Source: Ixodes scapularis (taxonomy: Eukaryota > Arthropoda > Arachnida > Ixodida > Ixodidae). Taken from it: a DNA stretch of 64,000 nt. Within the stretch, counting starts at the first letter, position 1, and each line of letters opens with the position of its first letter. Under the pieces are notes generated by a model, which saw only the letters and a program-made list of their open reading frames with translations, did not search any database and had not been told where the DNA came from. Shown here piece after piece: positions 52,734 through 63,538 of the stretch. Location of the stretch: assembly GCF_016920785.2 (NCBI RefSeq), contig NW_024609846.1:112086831-112150830 (forward strand). The letters are read 5' to 3'. A program made the translations under genes and the position numbers.

Positions 52734-55514
52734 TTTGGTTGTTCTTGCCATGCTAAATTCAAATCGGTCTTCTTTATGAGACGCATAACATCGATACAAT
52801 CATTGCTATCCTAATGATTAGCTGAATGACAATCCTAAATTTATTATCTATATCAGGAGCTTTTTCGGTGTTAGCGTGCAGTGAATTAACCCAGAATCCC
52901 TGGCAATAGAGTTGCCGCTATTGTGACACTAATTTTGTGGAAGCGACCACAGTTCGCGTGCTACGGTTACCCACATCCGGCATGTTACAAGTCCACAGAC
53001 AGGGAGAGGCAGCGAATCGTCGTGGCTGAAATGTTTTCGTAAGTTGTCGTATTCTTTAAATGTTTGACGTCGTTTACAAGTTTCTCTTATTAGCTATTTT
53101 TACGTGAGTTTTATGATACCGTACTGCCGCATATTTGTTTCCTTGTATTATTTTTAGGTTTATTTTTTGTTGGTTTGACTTGGATACCGTTTGCATAAGC
53201 TCTAAGGAGATTCACATCGCACCTGTGAATTTTGTCGCCATTTATTTTTAGTTTTTGAGAATATAAGAATGCAGGAGTTCATTACTCCAAACTATTAAGT
53301 TCTATAAACCATTTAACAAATTTCATAAAAGGAAAGTACAATGCGTGGCATTTATACAGCGGCCATATAACTCGTTTACAGTTATATGGCCCAAAGTGGG
53401 TAACTCTCAGAAATAAGTAATTGTAAAGTAATTGCATTACTTTTAAAAAGTAATTTGTAATTGCAACGAACTACTTTCGCGTAGTAGTAATTGTAATTGT
53501 AGTTAAACTACTTTGGGAGCTCAGTAATTGTAATTGTAATTAAATTACATTTTGAATGTAATTTAACGGACAAGTCGAGTGGTTTTTCGCGCCGCCGGGA
53601 TGGCGGCCGCTTGATCGGACGTTACGGAGCGTCCTTGTACTTTCGGACTTCGCTCCTATGAAACAAAATCCGAAAACGCCGATGGCGACAGGACGATGGC
53701 CTCGGGACATGACTGCTGCTCGACTGCACCATAGTAAGCGAATGTATGCTTAGTATCATACTTCTTCAAGACCCCATCATTCATTCAAGATGAGATTATC
53801 TCCCCGATTGGCGAGGAGCGACATCGACGACGATCTCACCCTCGTTTGGGCGAGGAACGGTAGACAAGTTTAAACGAAGAGGGACAGCATGTTGGTCTCC
53901 AGAGGGTTGTTAACGCCATCAAAAGATACGGACGCCGGATATGAGGTGTTCTTGCCAACAGTCAAGTGATCGCCCGGAAGTTTACCGGCATGCAAAATGT
54001 CAATATTTTTATCTGGCGTAGCACACATATCCTTGTTAAAAGGACCATAAAATGAGTTTTAACTTCTTCTTTCTTAGCTGCAATCCCCAACTCAAAAGCG
54101 AACTGTGAAGTCATGCGGTTCTAAAATGCTAGGGCACCGGTGCGATGACCCCAAGCTTCCACCGAGCTTCTTCATGCACACCATAGAGCTGGGCATTCGC
54201 CAGTGATGATAAGTTCCGTCAATGCACTCATTTACCACGAACGCGAATTCAAATATTCGTCGACGAATTGATTGTTGACGAGCGCATACGTCCGAGTGGC
54301 GCAGTTTTCGTGTCCAATGCGTGAGCTGGTGTCGGCTGACGTCGTTTTGGCCTTTGTAGGAATTGCAAAGAGGATATTTAGAACCATACACACATGATGA
54401 TAACACTGACATTAATGAGCAGAAAACGGGCCCAGCTACAACAAATAAATATTACACGTAAAAAATAATTATGTTTGTAACTTGTTAATTACAAAGGTGA
54501 ACACATCTGTTAGAATCTAAGTTTAATATTATTTGTAGATGCATTGTTATATAACAGGTCATTTCATATACGTCATTTGAGCAAACGCCAGCTTGTCACT
54601 TGAAAAAAAAACCCAGAAAAACACTGCGATGAATTGCGATTTATTGCAACGAAAGCACATTATATCAAAGTCTTCAGAACTGCCAATTCTTCAAATCGTC
54701 GATTAGAACAAAAGGTTAAAGATCGCAGGCGTTTCCTCGCTAAAAGATACTGTGGTTATTAAGTGACCCAAGGCTGAAACAATTTCCCCTAGGCCCTACA
54801 CGTGAGGTATAGCTTTTGTTTCGATTCTCAGAAATTCAAACTTTCAAAGGAAGCAAGAAAAAGACGAAGATTTTATCATAAAAGCTATATCGTAAAATCT
54901 TTGATTAGTACAAAACGTAACGATCGCAGGAGCTTCCTCGTTAAACGTTTCTGTGATTATGCCGTTACCTGGCGCTGAAACAACTTCCCCAAGGCCCAAC
55001 TTGCGACTCATACATTTCGCATCGGTTCTCAGGCACTCCAACGTTGAAACAAAGCCAACAGTATGCGAAAATTCCATGCTAAAGGCCTTATAGAGCCTCG
55101 AACACATCCTGGAATCCGAGCACCACTACGGCGTTACGACTAATGCTGTCGTACAGGTGCTAATATCCGGAGGGATCTTGCACAGAAAAGCTATAAAATC
55201 TCATTCTTTTATATCTTCATGTTATACCTGCATCGGAGAGCACGAAGAGGTCCGAAATCGTCGGCAAGCAGCTGCACATCACGACTCTGTCACACCGAAC
55301 AAACTCTCATCCACCAGTTCTGGGCGTTGCCATCTTACCGGTGACATCACTGCGCTTGCGAGGTCACGTGAGGAGCAGTCATTCGGTTGCTATGGGCCCG
55401 GTGCCAGCTCGGCTCGTTGCTATGGTACCGCGTGTGACCAATCGCGGTGAGAGACGGCAGAGGGAAAAGCGTGGCGCTACTCTGGCAGCTACGCTGCCAC
55501 ATAGAGTGGCACTA

Positions 55515-55704
55515 GCGCACACTAGCACGGAGCACGTAGAGCGAAAGCTCGCGCTGCAGAGCCCAAGGATCCTGGATTCAATCCCCACCCCTACCCATTT
55601 CGATCTGGATGAGCATCGTACCGACGTGCGGTCGTGTATTACTACTGTGTAGCGCACGTTAAAGTCCCTGGGCTAGCAGTCGTACCGCACTGGCTAAATT
55701 GCTT
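55515..55704 (+). mobile_element. tRNA-derived SINE, remainder after the MULE-like insertion
   Basis: Continues the head at 50827-50850: GAGCGAAAGCTCGCGC (variable-arm-like hairpin), the B box GGATTCAATCC, CTACCCATTTCGATCTGGAT, GTGCGGTCGTGTATTAC, CGCACGTTAAAGTCCC and the tail CACTGGCTAAATTGCTTATC. Together this is the most complete SINE in the window. The class II-like arm suggests a tRNA-Ser or tRNA-Leu origin. Confidence 0.75.
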
Positions 55705-55788
55705 ATCTACAGTGGGTAACAATGTCGCCATGTTCTGGCAGACTAAACTCCTGCTGTATAAACAACTAACGACTAAATTGATTTTTTA

Positions 55789-56451
55789 GAGCGCAGCTCT
55801 TAGGGGCCCGTTCCCGGCTTGAGCGGCGTCGGCGTCGCCGTCGGCGTCGGCGTAACCAAGGTCATCCCAAGGTCAAGTGACCCCCAAGGTCACGTGACCC
55901 CTCCCAAGGTCACGTGACCCCACGTGACCCCCTTAAGGTCACGTGACCTTGGGGGTCACGTGGGGTCACGTGACCTTGAGATGACCTTGGAAGGGGTCAC
56001 GTGACCTCGAGGGGTCACGTGATCCCAAGATTACCCCACGTGACCCCCGAGGTCACGTGGTCTCCTCCCCAAGGTCACGTGACCCCTTCCAAGGTCATCT
56101 CAAGGTCACGTGACCCCAAGGTGACCCCCCACGTGACCCCCCCAGGTCACGTGACCCCTCTGAGGTCACGTGACCCCCCGAGGTCACGTGACCCCTCCAG
56201 GTCACGTGACCCCCAAGGTCACGTGGGGGTCACCTTGGTGGTCACGTGACCTTGAGGTGACCCCCAGGCCACGCCTCCCCGAGGTCACGTGACCCCCTCC
56301 CCGAAGTCACGTGACACCCCTCCCCCCCCCCCCCCGAGGTCACGTGACCCCCCCCCCCGGAGCATATTAAAGAATGAGGGGAGGAGGAGGAGAAGGGGGA
56401 GGGGTCTACCATCCCCTCAGTACCCTTCACTCCTTCTCAAGAGCTGCGCTC
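55789..56451. mobile_element. TIR element filled with CACGTG repeats
   Basis: The ends are GAGCGCAGCTCTTAGGGG and, inverted, GAGCGCAGCTCTTGAGAAGG. After a GGCGTCGGCGTCG stretch comes a minisatellite-like core. Confidence 0.7.
55869..56349. repeat. Minisatellite of GGTCACGTGACC palindromes
   Basis: I count about 22 CACGTG sites within about 480 bp, mostly as GGTCACGTGACCCC units in both orientations with variable C-rich spacers. It is strongly self-complementary and contains C runs near 56324-56335 and 56348-56358. Confidence 0.9.
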
Positions 56452-56558
56452 CAATTCGGCGTTACGGGGATTTGTAAACGGCTTTCACTTTTTTTTGTTT
56501 GCACCTAGAGTGCTACGGCGCCATTTTGTGACCGACTATTTTTTCTATTTTTCTTAAG

Positions 56559-56703
56559 AGCACGTGCTGTTTGCATCGGGTACTACAAAAATGTCATCAT
56601 CCTAAGCAAGGCGGACATGAAGGCACCCTTGGGCGAGTACCTGGAGCAACTAAAGACTCTTGATAAAATGCATGCTTTCAAGCGTGCTTTCACCCATCCC
56701 TAG
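56559..56703 (+). other. Exon-like open stretch before the LINE
   Basis: Follows a TTTTTTCTATTTTTCTTAAG acceptor-like tract. One frame is open for about 46 codons (VCIGYYKNVIILSKADMKAP, LGEYLEQLKTLDKMHAF) to a TAG at 56701. Not recognised; it could be a fragment of a repeat. Confidence 0.25.
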
Positions 56704-58307
56704 AGGTGCAACAAAATGCCTTACAGGCCGGGCTGAATAAACTAGACTGCCATACAAAGACTTTTGGCCTGACGGTGTCTCCCGAGAAATCGCAATTCCT
56801 TCATGTGTGCAACAACGCTGCCCGGAAGAAACTGCCATTGACTCCCATGCCCCTCAGAATAGGGTCGACACAGCTTCCGATGGTTACACAAACCAAGATC
56901 TTGGGACTCCTCATCCACCAGTCCGGCTCAGCCAAGCAGTGGCTTCAAGCGGCACGCAAGACGGTGGCGTCTACAACACACCTCATCCGACGCATCTCGA
57001 AACGATGTGGCGGAGCGGGTACTGAGGTAGCCCAACGTCTGGTTAAATGCGTCCTTCAACCTCGATTGATATACCAAGCTCAGTTCCAGCGTCTCACTGC
57101 ATCTCAGTGGAAGAGTATTGAAATCATCAATAGGGACGCAATTCGCGGCATGACTGGTCTCCCTCGGCATACCCCTACCTGGCACCTGTACGAGTATGCG
57201 CAACTGAACACTATTGAACAACTTGTCAATCAACGAAGAGAAGCTCGCAATCTGAAACAAACCATCACTCATTTGCACGAGGAACCTCCCCGCTGTTCTC
57301 CGTACGTTGGGGCTCCACCGTCACCATGGTACTACACTACAATTACTACCAACAAGCCTGCTACCGTCCGCACGCATCCGTCCGGCTCCGCGCCACCACG
57401 AGTAGAGCAGGTCGCGGCCCCGACCTCGGATGAGTTCGCGATAGATGTCTACACCGACGTAGCAACGTGCCAACATGGCATCGCTACCGTAGTGCATTGT
57501 CCATCTCTTCCTTCCATTGACACATTGGCGTTCTACGCCACACAGTTGGACGATCCGCTTATCGCCGAGTTATACGCGATTCGAGACGCCATACAAGCAC
57601 TACCGCGGATGCCCGATGTCACTCGAGTACGCGTTCACACGGATTGTGCCTCTGCCATCCGACATCTCAAGTCAACGCGATCTTTACTACATATTTGCCA
57701 TAATATTCATGCCCTAAATCGTACATCTGCTAAAGAAGTCCGGATTCTCTGCCCCTGGGCACCAGCGCGGTACTCACCAGGACAAAGCCCACCAAATCGC
57801 TCGAGCCCTGATTGAACATCCCCCCCCCCCCCCTGATCCCACCCCCATTCCGGATGAGCCGGAGGCCTCACTCGTTGTGGGCAAGGCCCGCATAAGGGTC
57901 GCTACGCGTGCACTCATTCCCGCGTGCCCACATCCCCTCCCGGCGGGCCTGCCCCGGCAGGAGGAGGTCCTCCTCGCAACGATCCGGACGGACTCCGCAG
58001 TCACCCCAGCAGTTTTGGCCTCCTGGGGCCGAGGCCCCGATGATGCCAGCCCGGCGTGCCCCTACTGCTCTGCCAGGGCGTTCGCAGTTGGACTCCGACA
58101 CATTCTCTGGAATTGCCCAAATCTTCAGCACCGCCTCCTTCCCCTGACTCAGGCACGAGACCTCAACCTAGCATCCCCTGAGGACTACTACAAATGGACC
58201 AGAGTGAACGCGCATGCCGGAGCCCTCTTGGGCTTTATACGGGATGCACAAATAGCGCACCTAATCTAAACTCGCAAGCTTTGCTTGTGGCACGAATAAA
58301 AAAAAAA
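56699..58307 (+). mobile_element. 5'-truncated I-like LINE (3' half)
   Basis: Starts within the RT thumb and ends with AATAAAAAAAAAA at 58296-58307. It is a different subfamily from the 36-42 kb LINE, since its tail is poly-A. No target duplication identified. Confidence 0.88.
56706..58269 (+). pseudogene. LINE ORF2 RT thumb, RNase H and CCHC tail, frameshifted
   Basis: The first part (56706-57815) shows KTFGLTVSPEKSQFLHV, TKILGLLIHQSGS, LQPRLIYQAQ and then RNase H with DVYTDVATC, LIAELYAIRDAI and VHTDCASAIRHLKS. A frameshift near 57765 follows; the next frame reads THQDKAHQIARALIEHP, which supplies the last RNase H segment. After a 14-15-base C run (57820-57834) the final part (57877-58269) carries CPYCSARAFAVGLRHILWNC, a zinc-finger-like motif. 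Both the frameshift and the unstable C run break the ORF. The RT catalytic region is missing through 5' truncation. Confidence 0.9.
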
Positions 58308-59313
58308 TGCGCAAGATGCCACGAGCGGGTGCTCCGCCGCCATTTGCTGCCAAGGACGGCTCATTTCAGTGTTTCTATGGTCCCTAGAAAGACTGGCTAG
58401 TCTCCCGTTCGAACGCCTGTCTCCTCGCAGAGAAAGGGACAGCCGTGGATGAAATAGCAGGGGGCGCTGTTGTAGCTGCTACCTTCCTCATACGCTACGT
58501 TCTTCAGTCCCAACAAGCTTAACAAAAAAAAAGAAAAAAAAAAAAGAAACTCATTGTTGACTTCTCCGCCTTCTTAGCAAAGACAGATTTCCGCTGCGTA
58601 AACAGGGACGACATCTTCCGGGCATCTTGCGGTTCACTGCAGCAGGTGCCCTTGCGCGCCGTCATTCCACGACACTAAGATCCTAGCCAAATCAAACGAA
58701 ATTGTCGAGGAAAATGCGCGAGGTTTTTGAGATTAAAAGTAGGGGGAGTGATTGCATTAGCGAAACTTCCTTAGCCCTTCCCACGGATGAATACGAGTTT
58801 TTAAAACGGGGGCTGGGCAAAGATGGGTGACGATAAGTATGCCTGTCGGCTGTATATGTGCGTACTTTTCAAATAAACTTTAGTTGAGAGTGCGCCCTGT
58901 CCGTTGTCGTTTTGTCTGTCCGTGTATTTTTGGCGCTTTTTCCGCAGTGGTCAGATTTACCTTTGCTAGGCTGTGAAGTGCGGTGCATGCAGCGGCGAGA
59001 ATAACAATCCTACCCAAGTTCCATATCGTCCTTTTTTCCGTCTTTACACCGAAGTACAGTGTTCTAGAGGTTCTAGTGAAAAGAGCGGCGCTTGCTCACA
59101 ATGGGCCGCGTGAAGACGGTCGACGTAGATGACTGCGAGAGGAAAACGTGGCGCTGGAATTCCGGGCCCGAGGAGAATTGCTGGCACATACGTGCGATGA
59201 GCCAAGAAGAAGGCGAAACTGAGGCGGTACGCTTCTCCTGAACGTAGCACCGAAGCACTGTTCTTTGGGGTGTAGTGGTGAAGAGCCTTCACCGTTTCGT
59301 TGCCGACTCGGTC
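58308..59313. other. No recognised gene
   Basis: A-rich tract at 58521-58549 and an AATAAA at about 58871. Nothing coding recognised. Confidence 0.4.
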
Positions 59314-59972
59314 ATGGATGTAAGGAAAAAGGCGAACACGCACTGCTTGGCGCCGGGATGCGAGTCGGGCTACCCGGACAACAAGGGCAGCCGGAAAACC
59401 AGCGATCACAAACCGTCGCTGTTTCGTGCGCCAAAGGAAGAGTCACACTGCCTACAGGGAGAACAAAATCTTAAACGAGAAAATAAATGCCGAGACATCA
59501 GCGCCGTGCGAGAGACATTTTGAACAGTACCTCATCCTTCAGGACTATGTGCACATCGTCAATGGCGAAGAAGTTGGGATTCCACGGAGTAGGCCAGTGT
59601 TCCCGGAAGATGACGTGCCAACTTTTTTGCATTTTTGTTCGGCGTACCACTCAGGCGATGCCCTGTGAAAGGCCAGCAAGGAAGCGGACAGCAACAGTAG
59701 TGACCCAGTCAGTGAAAGAAGACCGCCAGTCGCGCCGAGACATCCATGAACTGTCCATTTCTCCGCCTGATGAACCCGACAAGTCGAGCTTCATAGGTGC
59801 TCAACCAACTGCATTTGTAGAGCACCTGAAGCTACCTACACCGTTTTGGTCACGGGTTTACATACCAAACTGCTCTGGCGTCAACCACGCGGCATCACGT
59901 TCTAACAACAGGGAGAGTGCTGTGATCTCCCACGAAAAGGTCGTGGCCTTTGCACCAGAGCACAGGAGTTAA
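59314..59972 (+). pseudogene. THAP-domain gene relic, frameshifted
   Basis: The first frame from the ATG at 59314 reads MDVRKKANTHCLAPGCESGY (CX4C pair) to PSLFRAPKEES. A frameshift near 59440 leads into NAETSAPCERHFEQYL (CX2H) and PVFPEDDVPTFL, close to the AVPTIF end of THAP domains. A second frame change near 59650 leads into a Ser/Arg-rich tail with STPFWSRV-like LKLPTPFWSRVYIPNC, ending at about 59970. THAP proteins bind DNA and are often transposon-derived. With two frame changes this copy is probably dead, unless introns explain them. Confidence 0.75.
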
Positions 59973-61555
59973 TTTTTGCTCAGTCTTTCTTTCATGGAAG
60001 AGAGACAAGGCGCTGTTTAGTTTGTGTTCATATTGCATTTTAATACTTTATGTACTCCCAATGGAGGTATGTTTTCTTCATGAACTGCCTTTCACAAAAG
60101 ACGATTTGATATATGTTCGCCAGACGCAGTAGCACCTTGGCCGTTCCCAAACGCGATCGGCCTTGCATCTTCCACAACGCTGGTCCCCGCTTCAGGAACA
60201 CGATGACAAAAAACTATACAACAGCTTATTGTTCCCCTCACCATTGAAAAACTGCGAACTTTAGTGAGATTTATTAGTCTATTCTTTTGTTATATATATA
60301 TCGCGTGGTTTCTTTCGCAGCTAATAAGCGTGCATCCCAAGTGATAGCGTTGCTGAACGATCTGTCGGTACTGGAAAAGGGGGGGGGGGGGGGAGTCGAT
60401 CGACATTGATCAAATAATCTCCATCAAAACACGCGAACATTCCAAGTGAAGAATAACACACACTCTAGAGGCATTCGTTCAAAGCCAGAACTGCAATTTT
60501 CCACATTAGCAATTGTTCCGCGTCGCGAAAAGCTCCAGTCGGACCACAGTATTGTACGCGCCGAACAGCACCGACGACGGGGCTGACGTGGGCGCGCTCC
60601 TAGGGTTCAGCGCAGCAGCATCAAGGTGTCGTCTACGTGCAAAATCTTGACGGGGCGGCCACCGCTCTTGCCACTACAGCTCTCTTAAACACTGTACACC
60701 ACAGCAACGAACAACGAGAGGGCAGCAAAGCGAGAGTAGCTAATGCTTCTGAAGGCCAGGAGGTGTAAATAATTCATCTCCGAAGTGCTCATATGCTTGT
60801 GTCGGTCGTATTTTCTCCAGATTTGTTTTTGCGGATTGGGAACTGTCATATTCTAGCACGCCGATTGCTCGTAGCGCCGCCACACGGTTTTATTACGGAG
60901 CAGTCACGGGGAGCCCCGAAGCAGTGGACGGAAGACTAGCCAGTTTTTTCTGGGGACAATAGTGCTGCGCTGTTTACTTTTAAGGGTCAGCCGAGACACG
61001 GATCTCGTGCACCGGTGCATTTGACGCTACCACTGATTTTCTCTATACGGGGCTGGGTGGCGCATAACTGCCAGAGCCATATATTGGGATATTTCGGTCA
61101 ATGGGCGGAGCAAAGGCCACCGCCTGCGCCAAATATTTCAACCGCGGTTAGGGGGTTAAACTGAAAGTGCGACACAGCGTCGACTATTCAGCAGACCTCA
61201 ACGTCACAATATTGGAAACGATATTCCAAGCTTGAAACAGAAGCGTTCAATTTCACATCAGCACCATGCAGCATGCACGACGACGACGACGACAAAGTTG
61301 AGAGGATGCCACAACGGGCATCGGCGGTGCCTCGATCTAAGCCCGGGGCCTCGGCACCTCGGAGGAGGCAGCTTTCTGCTTTGACTAGGCTAGCCCCTTC
61401 AAGCCTGATGCTTCGACCCTAGTTAACGACAGCACCACCATGCTTCTGGCTCTCCTTTCTGCAACCGTGCACCCATCGAACGGCCGGCTGCAGATCCCCT
61501 TAGCCCGTTGCTGACCCGCCTCAACAAAATGTGGGCTAGAGCACTGCACGGGCCG
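59973..61555. other. No recognised gene
   Basis: A TATATATATA stretch near 60293, a run of 15 G at 60379-60393, and a GAC microsatellite at 61277-61293. Nothing coding recognised. Confidence 0.4.
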
Positions 61556-61690
61556 GAATTTCTAGGCCCGGCCCGACCCGGCCCGTTAGCGACACGGCCC
61601 GACCCGGCCCGATAGAGACACGGCCCGGGCCCGGCTCGAGCCCAATAAAATTTTAAACTATGAGCCCGGCCGAAGCCGGAAAACTGGGGC
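61556..61690. repeat. GGCCCG-rich simple repeat
   Basis: Repeated GGCCCGACCCGGCCCG and GACACGGCCC units in about 135 bp, with an AATAAAATTTTAAA spacer. It directly abuts the truncated end of the next LINE. Confidence 0.85.
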
Positions 61691-61726
61691 CCTATTTTGC
61701 GCTCGCTGTTTGGACTCCCACGGCGA

Positions 61727-63538
61727 CTAGGGAGAAGGAATTGACGTCAACAACGCAGCAAACGCAAATTGGATGTTTCTTCTACGGAAATTTTTCATCA
61801 ACGACTCATCGTTTAGCTTCATATTGAGTTCCGCGTTTTTGGTATTGAGGCCTCGGCAGTTCCACTGAAGTATATTGAATGTCGTAGCCTCATCAGCACG
61901 CGCATTTGTGGGCTTACGCTGAGTTGGTAGTTGCATGTTCTGCGCGTTGAGGTGTGCTTGTGCTTGAACGTGCCCGAGAGCTGATTCAAATTGCTGGCGT
62001 AATTGTTGTATGGCCGTCTGCATTTGTTGTTGGTGCTGTTGGAGAGCCTATTTCAGGGCTTGTATTTCTTCCCCTACGCCGCTCTTCATCTGTTGCGGTA
62101 CTCGTTCTTGCTGCTGTGCCGAGAGGAGAGGAATCGTCTGCCTCTGTTCCAGTCGTTGTTGAGCTTCATGTCTACGCTGCTGTTCGGCTTGTCGTTTATC
62201 TTCTAGTTCCGCCTGTCTATGCTGACGAAGGCTTTCTTCCTCCTGTTTTTTTCTTTTCAATTCGCACCCGCATCGTCTCGATGCGCCTCTCCTTCTCGAT
62301 AGGACGTTGTCTGATTTCATTTAATTCTTTGCACATTTCGTTAAGCTGTTATTCTTCTGTCAAGTTCGAAGAGTTTACTTCGTGGCTTTTGTGGGGCCGC
62401 GTCCATTCGCCTTTCGTTTGAAGATATTGTTGGTGCGTCATCTTACCGGGCGTGTCCCGAGACAACTGCTCAAGCAGAGGGAATTTCTCGAAGTTTTCAA
62501 GCGGTAAGAATCGGTTCCAGTTGGTACTACCTTGTCCTGTCTCACTGGTGCGCAATGGTGTTGCGGCCTTCTTGGCTTGCGTCACCGGCGCTTTTGCTAT
62601 CTGCATATTTCTTGGCCAGGCAGCTGCCGCCTAGCGCTGTCTGGCCTGATTCCTGGCAGTTTACGCAGTATGTGTCTCCGCATTGCTCCTCCTCCGGGTG
62701 GGTCTTACCACACTTCTTTCACCTTTGTTGCCCTGTACAGACTGCTGCCTTGTGCCCGAACCCGTGGCATTTGAGGCAAATGACTGTCGTCGGTCTGTAC
62801 GTGTACACGTTTATGAGCCTGGTGTGGTAGCTTATTGTTCTAGGGATCCCTCACCGTCGAAGGTAAGCAAGAATGTGCCCTTCTTGCCAATAGGTCTGGC
62901 ATAAATTATGTTGTGGTAGCCGGAGCCGGAGGTTTCGACAATGTCTTGTGCCGTCGTTTCAGGCTTCATACCGTGTATTACACCTCGAGGCATGGTGCCC
63001 GTAACCGAGCGGTGGGCGCATACCTCCACAATCCGGCCGCCGCCGATCACAAGTGCCTTGAGTTGCATTATGTTCCTCGCCTGTCTCTCGTCGTGGACTG
63101 TTACGGCAATCCTGTTGTTCCTTGGATTGACGACGCTGGAGAGCCTGTCTCGGTTACATGGTATACGACGAGTACCGCTCTGATCTAATCAAGTAGCCGC
63201 TTCGGTGAAATGTCCGTAATCCTGATTTGTTCTGTGGGCTTGAGGACAATCGACGTCTTTGGTAGGTCAAAACGCTCTATTCTCGTACCTTTGGCCGGCT
63301 TGGGCTTCTTGTAGCTGACAGTTGACCACGGTGCATTCCCGTCAGCTTCCTGATCCTGTCGTTCATCATCGTCGCTAGGCTCTCCCGCCTTGTATGGGTC
63401 CAATTCGTCCGCACTGTCGCTGCAGGCATCGCTGTGAATGCGCTTCTTGGGGTGTATTATCCGTCTTTCTTCTTGCGTGTCTACTTCTATCCCGTTCTTT
63501 TCAACAGAGGGTCGGTCAGCCCTCTGCCTGTCCTCCAT
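61727..63538 (-). pseudogene. LINE ORF1 relic plus first codons of the endonuclease
   Basis: Minus strand from MEDRQRADRPSVEKNGIEVD at about 63538. It runs through acidic and basic stretches and ALVIGGGRIVEVCAH (about 63060), zinc knuckles around CLKCHGFGHKAAVC and CGDTYCVNC (about 62790-62650), FEKFPLLEQLSRDTPGKMTH and a Gln/Arg-rich coiled coil (about 62320-62050). It ends with FNILQWNCRGLNTKNAEL at about 61890, the start of an APE endonuclease. The piece is split over several frames with many stops. Only the 5' end of the element is present, which is unusual because LINE truncation normally removes that end. Confidence 0.82.

Larger units (their letters stand above)
51109..53565. mobile_element. 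2.46-kb insertion with TAATTAC-rich ends, possible hAT
   Basis: Defined by comparison with copy A, where GTGCACGGACAAGG is continuous near 26231. Here it is opened, with ACGG on both sides (51105-51108 and 53566-53569). Both ends carry long AGTAATTGTAATTG/AATTACTTTT stretches (51117-51280 and 53400-53560). The left end CATACTTGGGTAGTAATT resembles hAT termini of the CAGTGTTGGGTAGTAA kind. The middle holds hairpins and a small BED-like frame. Confidence 0.6.
50851..55514. mobile_element. MULE-like non-autonomous element, copy B, with a nested insertion
   Basis: Inverted ends: AGAGCCACTCTATATGGCAC on the left, and TAGTGCCACTCTATGTGGCA when the right end is inverted, both running on to GCCAGAGTAGCG. 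A 9-bp duplication GCGCACACT lies at 50842-50850 and 55515-55523 (10 bp if the preceding A is counted). Aligns with copy A along its length (for example GCTCCTATG, CGACTGC, GATGAGATTATCTC). It lacks the LTR element of copy A but has a 2.46-kb insertion of its own. No transposase frame. Confidence 0.85.

Noticed and set aside
55869..56477. Open frames made of Ser-Arg-Asp-Pro repeats
   Set aside because: By-product of the GGTCACGTGACC minisatellite.
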